The translations under genes and the position numbers were made by a program. A stretch of DNA of 64,000 bases from Brevibacillus composti (GTDB taxonomy: Bacteria > Bacillota > Bacilli > Brevibacillales > Brevibacillaceae). Location of the stretch: the NCBI RefSeq assembly GCF_016406105.1, contig NZ_CP066308.1:631501-695500 (forward strand), in the 5' to 3' direction. The notes under the pieces are model-generated. The model was given only the letters and a program-made list of their open reading frames with translations. It was not told where the DNA came from and made no database searches. Position 1 is the stretch's first letter. Every line of letters begins with the position of its first letter. Shown in pieces: positions 9,082 through 17,049 of the stretch.

Positions 9082-9633
9082 ATGTACCTGAATACAGGCT
9101 CTCACAGTCCGTGGCATAATCCTATGCATAACAAGTGGAATAACAATTATTGGGGCTATAATTGGAACCCGCATTACTACAACTGGCTCATTAGCAACCG
9201 TTATCCATATTACAGATACCCTAAATTAATGGATTACGGATCAAAACCATTTGTAGTGAATATTGACCAAGCCGCTAAACAAAACAATACGTTCCGCACC
9301 GCTTTATGGACAGGGAAACATTTTCAAGTGACTTTGATGAGCATTAACGTTGGCGATGACATCGGTTTAGAAGTCCATCCAACTACCGATCAATTCATAC
9401 GTATTGAAGAAGGCCAAGGACTTGTTCAAATGGGTGATAGCAAAGATAAATTAGATTTTCAAGAAATGGCCTATGATGACTATGCCATCATGATACCTGC
9501 TGGAAAATGGCACAATGTAACCAATACAGGAAATACACCGCTTAAAATTTACGTCATTTATGCGCCGCCCGAGCATCCATTTGGTACAGTTCATGAAACA
9601 AAAGCAATTGCAATGTCTGCTGAAGAACACTAA
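9082..9633 (+). CDS. Cupin-domain protein
   Basis: About 183 residues. The first 45 residues are rich in Asn, Trp, Tyr and His, like spore-coat or low-complexity surface proteins. Residues about 50-160 form a single cupin barrel: GDDIGLEVHPTTDQFIRIEEG is motif 1 with a metal-ligand His and Glu, and PAGKWHNVTN is motif 2 with a His. The substrate is unknown. The ATG at 9082 has GAGAGG upstream; an upstream in-frame ATG at 9055 is possible and would add nine residues. It ends at a terminator and seems monocistronic, outside the ICE. Confidence 0.8.
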   Translation: MYLNTGSHSPWHNPMHNKWNNNYWGYNWNPHYYNWLISNRYPYYRYPKLMDYGSKPFVVNIDQAAKQNNTFRTALWTGKHFQVTLMSINVGDDIGLEVHPTTDQFIRIEEGQGLVQMGDSKDKLDFQEMAYDDYAIMIPAGKWHNVTNTGNTPLKIYVIYAPPEHPFGTVHETKAIAMSAEEH

Positions 9634-9718
9634 CACTGCGGCTCCTAACAATTTACCGAATGGCTTCGCATTTCCAAACACTAAGGCAAGCTACTTATAC
9701 GATATGGATTTGAATATT

Positions 9719-9752
9719 CAAGAGGACGCCCTTTATGCGGCGTTCTCTTTTA
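9719..9752 (+). terminator. Terminator of the cupin gene
   Basis: A 10-bp stem (AGAGGACGCC with GGCGTTCTCT, one G-U pair) and an 8-nt loop followed by a T-rich run. Confidence 0.7.
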
Positions 9753-9765
9753 TTATAGATACTTT

Positions 9766-9809
9766 AAAAAAGCCGGTTGCCCTGAAATATCAGAGCAAAC
9801 CGGCTTTTT
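9766..9809. terminator. Bidirectional hairpin abutting parA
   Basis: A 12-bp stem (AAAAAGCCGGTT with AACCGGCTTTTT) with a T run on one side and an A run on the other, so it can act in both directions. It ends only 21 bases before the parA ATG. It may mark the junction of the conjugative element or act as an attenuator for the long operon that follows. Confidence 0.7.
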
Positions 9810-9830
9810 GCGTGAAAGGAGAAGTGTAGA

Positions 9831-10658
9831 ATGACCAAGGTGATCGCCCTCGCCAATCAGAAAGGCGGCGTGGGCAAGACCACAACGGCGGTCAACCTGG
9901 GGATCGGTCTGGCAGCCGATGGGAAAAAGGTTTTGCTGGTCGATGCCGACGCGCAAGGCAACCTGACGGATTCGTTAGGGTTCCACGAACCGGATAATCT
10001 GCCGGTATCTTTGGCCACATTGCTGGCGAAAACGATGCTGGAAGAATCCTATGAAGCGCGGGAAGGTATTTTGCATCACCATGAAGGCGTTGACCTGATG
10101 CCAGGCAATATTGAATTGTCCGCTGTTGAGGTATCGCTCGTCAATACGATGAGCAGAGAAACGATTTTGCGTTCGTACATCGATTCGGTTAAAGCCGATT
10201 ACGACTACGTGCTGATCGATTGCATGCCGAGTTTGGGCATGTTGACCATCAATGCGCTTGCCGCTGCGGACAGCGTCATCATTCCCGTACAGGCGCATTA
10301 TTTACCGGCCAAAGGAATGACCCAACTGTTGCAGACGATTGCCCGTGTGCGCAGGCAGATCAATCCGAAGTTGCTTTTGGACGGCGTGCTGCTCACGATG
10401 GTAGACAGTCGGACTAAATTTGCCAAAGACATTTCCTTTATTCTTCGGCGCGACTACGGCGACAAGCTTCGCGTGTTCAACACCGAAATTCCCTTATCCG
10501 TTCGCGCGGCGGAAACAAGCGCCAAGGGGAAAAGCATTTACGTCCATGATCCGGATGGGAAAGCTGCGGAGGCTTATGCCGCCTTTACGAAGGAGGTGCA
10601 GAGTATTGGCAGCGAAAGACGACATGCGCGCCAGCATCAAACTGACCACAGTCGCTGA
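9831..10658 (+). CDS. parA: ParA-family partition ATPase (Soj-like)
   Basis: A 275-residue ParA/Soj-type ATPase that moves or positions DNA together with ParB. The deviant Walker A KGGVGKTT is at residues 10-17, Walker A-prime LLVDADAQGN near 36-45, and Walker B VLIDCMPSLG near 126-135. The strong GGAGAAG site is 8 bases upstream. It overlaps parB by 53 bases, so the two are coupled. An ICE-borne ParAB can maintain the element when it is excised, or serve as a spatial cue for the secretion genes downstream; which one applies here is unknown. Confidence 0.93.
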   Translation: MTKVIALANQKGGVGKTTTAVNLGIGLAADGKKVLLVDADAQGNLTDSLGFHEPDNLPVSLATLLAKTMLEESYEAREGILHHHEGVDLMPGNIELSAVEVSLVNTMSRETILRSYIDSVKADYDYVLIDCMPSLGMLTINALAAADSVIIPVQAHYLPAKGMTQLLQTIARVRRQINPKLLLDGVLLTMVDSRTKFAKDISFILRRDYGDKLRVFNTEIPLSVRAAETSAKGKSIYVHDPDGKAAEAYAAFTKEVQSIGSERRHARQHQTDHSR

Positions 10659-11553
10659 TTTATTCTCGACGGAGGAGAGCCGCGCCGATCAGCAGCGGGA
10701 AAAGGTGACGGAAATACCATTATCGGAAATCAGCGATTTTCCCAGCCATCCGTTCAAGGTGAAGGCGGACGAAGTGATGCTGGAAATGGCGGACAGCGTG
10801 AAGCAATACGGAGTACTTGTTCCCGGACTAGTACGTCCGAAGGCAGGTGGCGGCTACGAGATGGTAGCCGGGCATCGTCGTAAAAAAGCGAGCGAATTGG
10901 CAGGCAGAGTAACGATGCCCTGCATCGTCCGCGAACTGGACGACGATCAGGCGACGATCATTATGGTGGACAGCAACCTGCAACGGGAAAATATTGCGCC
11001 AAGCGAGAAAGCATTCGCCTATAAGATGAAGTTGGAGGCGATGAAAAGACAGGCGGGCAGACCGAGTAAAGAAAATTCTACCCAAGTTGGGCAGGATTTA
11101 CGAGGCAAATATTCAGTTGAAATTTTGGCAGATCAGGCAGGCGAAAGCCGCAATCAAATCCAGCGTTATATCCGCCTTACCGAACTGACCCCCACCATTC
11201 TCGAAATGGTAGACGATAAACGGATCGCCTTCAATCCGGCCGTAGAACTTTCATACTTGGCCGAAGAAGAACAGAATGCCCTGTACGAAACGATGCAGTC
11301 CGAAGACTGCACGCCTTCGCTGGCGCAGGCGCAGCGCATGAAAAAACTGAGCCAGGACGGGCGGCTTAACGTGGATGTCATCTTCTCGATTCTCACAGAG
11401 GAGAAGCCGAACCAGAAAGAAAAGATGACCATTCGGCGCGAGCGGGTCGACCGTTTCTTCCCGAGGGACTTTACCGAAAAGCAAAAGGAAGATCTGATCG
11501 TACAATTGTTGGAAAGCTGGTATAAAAAACGGCAACGGGAACAGGAACGTTAA
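10606..11553 (+). CDS. parB: ParB-family DNA-binding protein
   Basis: About 315 residues. I chose the TTG at 10606 because AAGGAGG lies nine bases before it; the longer open frame upstream is only the shadow of parA. The ParB nuclease-like domain (about residues 37-130) has the GHRRKKA box, which binds CTP in this family, then an HTH region (about 150-220) with GESRNQIQRYIRL. The spacing and order are those of Spo0J/Noc-type clamps loaded at parS. A parS copy could not be identified by eye. A terminator follows. Confidence 0.92.
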   Translation: MAAKDDMRASIKLTTVADLFSTEESRADQQREKVTEIPLSEISDFPSHPFKVKADEVMLEMADSVKQYGVLVPGLVRPKAGGGYEMVAGHRRKKASELAGRVTMPCIVRELDDDQATIIMVDSNLQRENIAPSEKAFAYKMKLEAMKRQAGRPSKENSTQVGQDLRGKYSVEILADQAGESRNQIQRYIRLTELTPTILEMVDDKRIAFNPAVELSYLAEEEQNALYETMQSEDCTPSLAQAQRMKKLSQDGRLNVDVIFSILTEEKPNQKEKMTIRRERVDRFFPRDFTEKQKEDLIVQLLESWYKKRQREQER

Positions 11554-11575
11554 CCTGTATCCTGTTCGGCAGGCA

Positions 11576-11602
11576 CTCTCCCTTAGGACGGAGAGCTTTT
11601 TT
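11576..11602 (+). terminator. Terminator after parB
   Basis: A 6-bp stem (CTCTCC with GGAGAG) with an 8-nt loop, followed by C and six T residues. It separates parAB from the Tad-like operon. Confidence 0.7.
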
Positions 11603-11627
11603 ATGCCCATTTTTGGGGAGGCGATTC

Positions 11628-11840
11628 ATGATGTATTTCACGAAAGGGAGGCGTCGTCAATATGAGCGCCTGATGCAAGAAAAGCCGGGTTTCAACCGCG
11701 TTGAAGTTTTGGAGGATGAGACCGAGCAGCCGCGCACGCGAAACAAGAAATCTCGTGAAGCCGGCCAATCAAAACGAAACCGGAGAACGCAGGAAGACCG
11801 CAACTTTCCAGGAAAAGAGGACGGACGATGGAAGAAATGA
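11628..11840 (+). CDS. Small basic protein, unknown
   Basis: 70 residues, strongly basic and rich in Arg, Lys, Glu and Gln, beginning MMYFTKGRRRQYERLMQEK. A GGGGAGG site lies seven bases before ATG 11628. Composition suggests a disordered or nucleic-acid-binding protein. It overlaps the start of the next gene by 13 bases, so it opens the operon that leads to the Tad-like genes. No family likeness seen. Confidence 0.55.
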   Translation: MMYFTKGRRRQYERLMQEKPGFNRVEVLEDETEQPRTRNKKSREAGQSKRNRRTQEDRNFPGKEDGRWKK

Positions 11841-12436
11841 AGCGAATGGTGGACAACTACGAAGTCGTTCAGGCCATCTCCATCGGGAAGGTGGAAGTGC
11901 TGCTTGGCATAGACGAAACCAATGCCGAACGTCCGTACATGGTTTGTACCTGCACCCGAAACCATTCGTTGGGTGTCGAGCAATTTTACGCGATTGCGGC
12001 CGGCGCGGATTATCTTGAGGCCGTGCATGACTTTGTTTCCCGCGTGCAATGGGAGCTGGAGGATCTCAAAGAAGAAAGGGCCAGTGTCAAGGTGCCCCTA
12101 TCTCCCCTTACCCAAGCCCAATGCCAGCCGAATCGCGAAGACATGCGCATTGACAACCAGGTTGTTGTCATCCGGCCGGAACGGTTGCGACCCGAATATC
12201 GCACCGCAGTTAACCAGCTTGTGCTGGCGCTAAGCGGGTTTGGCACCTCTGCCTATTCCCGAGGTCGCGCCGTTTACGTGATCAATCTGTATACCGGTGA
12301 GGAGGCTCGCTGGAATCGGGATGATTTTATGGGTCTGATAAAACCGGAGCATATGCCCGCATGGGCGCAAGAAAAACTGGAGCAGCATCAGGCTGTATCC
12401 CGGCAAAAGCCTAAGCGCCGTGACGAGGCCCGGTAA
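11828..12436 (+). CDS. ICE-associated hypothetical protein
   Basis: A 202-residue soluble protein with no recognised domain. It starts inside the end of the preceding small gene. The first 95 residues are alpha/beta (VEVLLGIDETNAERPYMVCT); residues about 110-175 form a second unit with PEYRTAVNQLVLALSGFG and YVINLYTGEEARWNRDDF. The tail is charged. Tight packing ahead of the cpaB-like gene suggests that it acts with the pilus-like system or in element control. No function assigned. Confidence 0.6.
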   Translation: MEEMKRMVDNYEVVQAISIGKVEVLLGIDETNAERPYMVCTCTRNHSLGVEQFYAIAAGADYLEAVHDFVSRVQWELEDLKEERASVKVPLSPLTQAQCQPNREDMRIDNQVVVIRPERLRPEYRTAVNQLVLALSGFGTSAYSRGRAVYVINLYTGEEARWNRDDFMGLIKPEHMPAWAQEKLEQHQAVSRQKPKRRDEAR

Positions 12437-12476
12437 GAGATGCAATTCCATATATAGGAGAAAGGAGACGTGAGCG

Positions 12477-13583
12477 ATGTCGTGGACGTATCGGCACCGC
12501 AAGACGCTTATTATCGCCGCGATTGCCGTAAGTGTTTGTTTACTTGTGGCTGCGGCCATTTATTCTCTGATAAAGCAATCAGAGCAAGAGCAGAAACAGC
12601 AACAGATGAAGGAACACTACGAAAGGCAGATCAAGGAACTGAAAACGATAGAGGAACAATCGCGCAGGAACGTCTGGACCGTGGCACGAACCATTCCGGC
12701 CGGAGGTACCGTCACGGCGGAGGATCTCCAGTCCGTCCCGATGCCCGCGAGTCTGGTGCCATCCGGGATGATTACTGAACGGGAAGCGGCCATCGGCAAA
12801 AGCGCCAAAATCGAATTGCAGCCCGGAACACCGCTGATGTCGTCCATGCTGTACGAGAGCACGCCGATCCCGAAGGATGTGCGGGTGCAGGAGTTTCATG
12901 TCATTCAGCTTCCCTCCAATCTGCAAAAGGGACAGTACATCGACGTGCGAATCAACTTCCCGACAGGAGAAGATTATGTCCTGTTAGCGAAGAAGAAAGC
13001 GCGGGAGTTGTCAGGAACGGTCATCTGGCTCGAAATGAACGAGAAGGATATTTTGCAAACGTCAAGCGCGATTATCGATGCCTACTTGCAAGGCGCACGG
13101 CTGTATGCCCTGCCGTATATCGAGCCGGGATTGCAGGAAGCAGCTGTGGTCAATTATCCCGCAAATCCGAAAGTGCTTGATTTGATGGAACATGATCCGA
13201 ACCTGCTCGAAAAAGCGACAACCGAGCTTGCCCGCCAGCTTCGCCTGAAACTTGATGACAATCTCAAGGCGATGAGCGAGTCGGACAAACTGCGCGTAAC
13301 GAGCGGCAGCGTGACGGTTCAGCAGCAACTGCAAAACGAGCGGATCGTCACGCGGCAAGGCAATGCCATGCAAGAAGCGGTTCCATCGCCGCAACCGGCA
13401 GGCGCAACGGCTACGGTCGATCACGAACCGCCAGCCGCGCAACCGCTGCCTTCCCCTTCCGCTCCGACAACGACGAATGAAGATCAACCGGAAGCGTCCG
13501 CGGAGCCAGCGCCATCAACGCCAGCATCGCCGTCGGAAGCGCCTGCCAGCACGGATAAATTGAAGCAAATTTTTAATCAGTGA
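12477..13583 (+). CDS. CpaB/RcpC-like SAF-domain membrane protein
   Basis: 368 residues. One N-terminal membrane segment (about 9-32) is followed by a short coiled coil (35-60). An SAF/beta-clip domain (about 62-125) shows ARTIPAGGTVTAEDLQSVPM, then a CpaB-type region with VRVNF-like strands. The C-terminal 80 residues are Pro/Ala/Ser-rich. In Tad systems CpaB/RcpC is the envelope protein that helps pilus passage; in a monoderm it would act at the outer face of the membrane or in the wall. It is followed by the TadZ-like genes in conserved order. The Pro/Ala tail may span the peptidoglycan. Confidence 0.75.
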   Translation: MSWTYRHRKTLIIAAIAVSVCLLVAAAIYSLIKQSEQEQKQQQMKEHYERQIKELKTIEEQSRRNVWTVARTIPAGGTVTAEDLQSVPMPASLVPSGMITEREAAIGKSAKIELQPGTPLMSSMLYESTPIPKDVRVQEFHVIQLPSNLQKGQYIDVRINFPTGEDYVLLAKKKARELSGTVIWLEMNEKDILQTSSAIIDAYLQGARLYALPYIEPGLQEAAVVNYPANPKVLDLMEHDPNLLEKATTELARQLRLKLDDNLKAMSESDKLRVTSGSVTVQQQLQNERIVTRQGNAMQEAVPSPQPAGATATVDHEPPAAQPLPSPSAPTTTNEDQPEASAEPAPSTPASPSEAPASTDKLKQIFNQ

Positions 13584-13594
13584 AGGAGGCTGTC

Positions 13595-14302
13595 ATGAAA
13601 AAAGTCGTGTTTTTCGGCGCGCCGGACAAAAGCCATCTGCTTCTCGTGCTAGGCAAGCTGCTCACGGCGATGGAGCGAAAGGTGCTGATCGTGGATTCCA
13701 CCCTTGCCCAGTCCATGCAAGGCTATTTGCCGCAAGTAGAATTCGGCTATTCGCTGCGGGAGTTTGAAGGCATCGATGTGGCGACCGGGTTCATCACGCC
13801 AGCGCAACTGGAGCGTTGCCTGCTTCAAGCCGGTGGCGAAACAGCATACGATGTCATGCTGCTCGACACCGATCACACCGAATTTGTGAAAGGACGGGAG
13901 TTGCCGGGCTATGACAAGCGGGTTTGGTGCAGCAATTATCGTCGGCTCGGTATGCAAATCAACGCGAATCTGATGCAGCGGCTGTGCCTTCACGAAGCGG
14001 AGGGCCAGCCGCTCTCGTTTTACAAACTGATTACCCCTACCTTGCCGATCGCCATACCTGAGTCGTATATCGATTTGCTGCTGCCGCAGCAGGCTGTACG
14101 CTGGGAGGAGGCCGTGTTCCGCTTTCCGCTGGACGAACGGGATATGTCGGTCGAACTGGACAACCAGCATCATGGCCGCATCGATATCAGGCGGCTGTCA
14201 GGGGTGTATCGCCGGAACGTGCTGGACATGCTGCAACAGTTGTTTGAATGCGATGCCAAAACGGCCCGGCGGGCATGGGTGCGTGCGCGAAAGCGTGCGT
14301 GA
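13595..14302 (+). CDS. Degenerate TadZ/MinD-like ATPase 1
   Basis: A 235-residue protein opening MKKVVFFGAPDKSHLLLVLG, the position of a P-loop strand, but without the GKGGVGKT-type Walker A. The following VLIVDSTLA (A-prime-like) and YDVMLLDTDHTE (Walker B-like) show a MinD/ParA fold. It starts with AAGGAGG seven bases upstream and overlaps the CpaB stop region. TadZ proteins often have decayed Walker A motifs and act as polar localisers of pilus machinery. I infer a localiser role rather than active ATP hydrolysis. Confidence 0.6.
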   Translation: MKKVVFFGAPDKSHLLLVLGKLLTAMERKVLIVDSTLAQSMQGYLPQVEFGYSLREFEGIDVATGFITPAQLERCLLQAGGETAYDVMLLDTDHTEFVKGRELPGYDKRVWCSNYRRLGMQINANLMQRLCLHEAEGQPLSFYKLITPTLPIAIPESYIDLLLPQQAVRWEEAVFRFPLDERDMSVELDNQHHGRIDIRRLSGVYRRNVLDMLQQLFECDAKTARRAWVRARKRA

Positions 14303-14335
14303 GGCCGGTAAAGTTGCACGAAAGGAGATGAAGCA

Positions 14336-15181
14336 ATGGGTTTTACCGTGGTGTTTTGGAGTCCGGTTTCGGGACAAGCCGGTACGACGAGCAACCTGAT
14401 CGCCTCCGCCGCGCTGCTTGGACTTGAATACTCCTCCCGTCTTTTGCTGCTTGGGCATTTGCAAAGCGAATACGCGGTCATCGAACGCAGCTTTTACCCG
14501 AGACGGACCTGGATGAGCAAAGCGGACGCTCCGCCTGACGCGGGTATCGATGCGCTGCTCAGGCTCTTGCAGAACCGCAAGCTGGAACCGAACAGGTTGC
14601 GGGATTACACGCTGCCGCTGCTCGCCGACCGGCTCGACATCCTTCCGGGATCGAACAAGCCGGATGCATCGTTTGTTTCAGCCGCTCAGGAATGGCTTGC
14701 GCCTCTTTTGGAACTGGCAAGGCGCGCTTACGATCTGGTATTGCTGGACGGCGGAAGCGGCAGTTTGTCGGCGTGGACACAGGCGCTGCTGCGTCAGGCG
14801 GATTTACTGGTCGTCTGTCTGCCGCAAAACGGGCTCAAGCTGGAGCAGGTCTTTCCGCTAATGGAGGCGCAGCTTCAGTCCAACCGGAAGCATTTGCTTG
14901 TATTCGGAAAATACGATCCTCGCTCCGCTTTGACCGTTAAGAATATCAAGCGCCAGTTCCATCGGCGGGAGCCTGCGTACCCGATTGTCCATAATACGGG
15001 CTGGCTGGATGCGACCCAGCAAGGAGAAGCCGTCCGTTTTTTATTTCGCAACCGACAGGTGCCGCGCGACCATGAAAACTATCCCTTTATGCAACAAGTG
15101 CGGGCATTGGCGCAGGCGATCATCAACAACGCCGGACTGAACAAGCCTCTTTTCGGCGGGAAGGAGGACGATGACCGATGA
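14336..15181 (+). CDS. TadZ/CpaE-like ParA-fold protein 2
   Basis: A 281-residue ParA-fold protein. The loop SPVSGQAGTTSNLIASAA replaces KGGVGKTT: the glycine and threonines are kept, but the two key lysines are lost. LVLLDGGSGSLSAWTQALL is the Walker B region and DLLVVCLPQNGLKLEQVF resembles the ParA/MinD late strand. It directly follows another degenerate TadZ-like gene and overlaps the TadA-like gene (ATGA). A pair of decayed ParA-fold proteins could form a heterodimer that places the apparatus. Nucleotide binding is uncertain. Confidence 0.65.
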   Translation: MGFTVVFWSPVSGQAGTTSNLIASAALLGLEYSSRLLLLGHLQSEYAVIERSFYPRRTWMSKADAPPDAGIDALLRLLQNRKLEPNRLRDYTLPLLADRLDILPGSNKPDASFVSAAQEWLAPLLELARRAYDLVLLDGGSGSLSAWTQALLRQADLLVVCLPQNGLKLEQVFPLMEAQLQSNRKHLLVFGKYDPRSALTVKNIKRQFHRREPAYPIVHNTGWLDATQQGEAVRFLFRNRQVPRDHENYPFMQQVRALAQAIINNAGLNKPLFGGKEDDDR

Positions 15182-17049
15182 TGTTCGCGCTGAACGCTTT
15201 GCTTCTGGCGGGCATCCTCATCGCGATTGGCGTCTTGCTCTATTTACGTATGAGCCGCCGCTTGCCGGAGCAGCCGGACGAAAAACCGGTCTACACGCTG
15301 GAAGCGATGACCAAGTTCGTGAAAGAGGCGCTGCACGAGATGACAAGCAGCAACCTGATCGACTTCGGCTTGTCGGAAGAAGAATACCGCCGTCGCAAAA
15401 ACAAGCGCGCAGAACTCAAGAAAGCGCTGCGGGGCTGCACGTCCGGAGATTTGCGGGACAAGGCGTATGTGAAGCAGGTCATCGCCGATTTGCTCGAACA
15501 GCGCTACAATCTGGACGACAATAACCTGAATCGGCTTCTGCCGTTTGATGACCCGCAGGCGCTCTCACCGCAAGATCAGTTTGACATCCTGCTCTATCTG
15601 TTTAAGAAACAACATCGGTTGAGAGCACTGGACGAACTGATTCAAAAATACGAATTGGATCGCCCCAAACGGAGTATGGAAGACGAAGAAACCGAGTCAT
15701 ATCGGATTACCGCCGACGAAATCCGCGACATTTACAAGCGGGAAGCGCGCAAGCTGTCTGCCGAGGACAAAATGCAGATCGTTGTGCAGCGGATCTATCA
15801 GCAATACAAAGGATTCAGCGTCATCGACGAAATCCGCGACATGAAAATCGACGGCGTATCGGGCGGCGTCTCCGGCATCCCGCCCTCGATGTGGGAAGGC
15901 GAGTGGAGCCTGGAGGAAGAAGCGCTGCTGCGCGAGGTGCCAAGGTCGCATGACAGCGTGTGGCTGTTTTATAAAGGGAAATCCATTCATTTGAGCTTCC
16001 TGTCCTTCGGCTCGGAGCAAGAACTGAGGCGCGTGTGCCAGAACGTGTACAAACATAATTTTCCCGGCCAATTGTCCGAGGCGAACGGCTTTAAGGTGAA
16101 CGAAATGGCCGACGGCTCCCGCGTCGTCGTGCTGCGCCCCCGGTTCAGCGAATCGTGGGCTTTTTTTGTGCGCAAATTCGATGTGCAAAACGCCGCGCTG
16201 GAACAATTGATTCAGGACGACAATGCGGAGTTGCCCATCGGGCTGATCCGATATCTGGTCATGGGCGAGCGCATTACGGCCATCACCGGTGCGCAGGGCA
16301 GCGGCAAAACGACGCTCTTGATGGCGATGGTGCGCTACATTCCGGCCATCTTGCCGATTCGGGTGCAGGAAATGAGCTTTGAGCTTCAGCTTCGGAAAAT
16401 ATACCGGGATCGCAACATTTTAAGCCTGCGGGAAACGGAAACGATCTCCGGGCAGGACGGGCTGGACATTCAGAAAAAAACGGACGGCTCGGTCAATATT
16501 TTGGGAGAAGTGGCGACCGACCCGGTTGCCGCCTGGATGGTGCAGATGGCGCAGGTCGCTTCGCTGTTCACCTTGTTTACGCATCATGCCAAAACATTCC
16601 GCGATCTCGTCTATTCGCTGCGCAACTCGCTGCTGAAGACAGGGGTGTTTACGAACGAAAAAGTGGCCGAGCAGCAGGTCGTCAGCGTCATCAACTTCGA
16701 CATTCACCTCAGGCGGGACGCGGACGGACATCGCTACATTGAACGAATTACCGAATGCGTCCCGGTGGAGCAGGAAGAGGGCTACCCGGAGACGTTCCGC
16801 CACAAAACGACGACCGAGGAGAAAATGACGGCGTTCATGGAGACGATGCTGGAATATTTCCGCCGATCGACGGACCGACCGCTTTACGTCGCGCGGAACG
16901 TCATCGAATACCGGGACGGACGCTATGTCGCCGTTCATCCGTTGTCCGAGCGAAGCCGCAAGGAAATCGCTGCATGCCTCGCCGGGCCGGACCAGGCGGC
17001 GTTCGAGGCGTTTTTGGCGGTTCACTGGGGGGATAGCGATGAAAATTGA
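15178..17049 (+). CDS. TadA/CpaF-like secretion ATPase with N-terminal membrane anchor
   Basis: A 623-residue member of the VirB11/TadA (GspE) ATPase superfamily that powers pilus assembly or secretion. Walker A is GAQGSGKTTLL near residue 371; an acidic Walker B-like segment ILGEVATDPVAAW is near 442; THHAKT near 467 is the His box. A predicted membrane segment at residues 1-24 is unusual, because TadA/CpaF ATPases are normally soluble. The start at 15178 overlaps the stop of the preceding TadZ-like gene. The coding end overlaps the TadBC start by 11 bases, consistent with a single machine. Confidence 0.82.
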   Translation: MMFALNALLLAGILIAIGVLLYLRMSRRLPEQPDEKPVYTLEAMTKFVKEALHEMTSSNLIDFGLSEEEYRRRKNKRAELKKALRGCTSGDLRDKAYVKQVIADLLEQRYNLDDNNLNRLLPFDDPQALSPQDQFDILLYLFKKQHRLRALDELIQKYELDRPKRSMEDEETESYRITADEIRDIYKREARKLSAEDKMQIVVQRIYQQYKGFSVIDEIRDMKIDGVSGGVSGIPPSMWEGEWSLEEEALLREVPRSHDSVWLFYKGKSIHLSFLSFGSEQELRRVCQNVYKHNFPGQLSEANGFKVNEMADGSRVVVLRPRFSESWAFFVRKFDVQNAALEQLIQDDNAELPIGLIRYLVMGERITAITGAQGSGKTTLLMAMVRYIPAILPIRVQEMSFELQLRKIYRDRNILSLRETETISGQDGLDIQKKTDGSVNILGEVATDPVAAWMVQMAQVASLFTLFTHHAKTFRDLVYSLRNSLLKTGVFTNEKVAEQQVVSVINFDIHLRRDADGHRYIERITECVPVEQEEGYPETFRHKTTTEEKMTAFMETMLEYFRRSTDRPLYVARNVIEYRDGRYVAVHPLSERSRKEIAACLAGPDQAAFEAFLAVHWGDSDEN

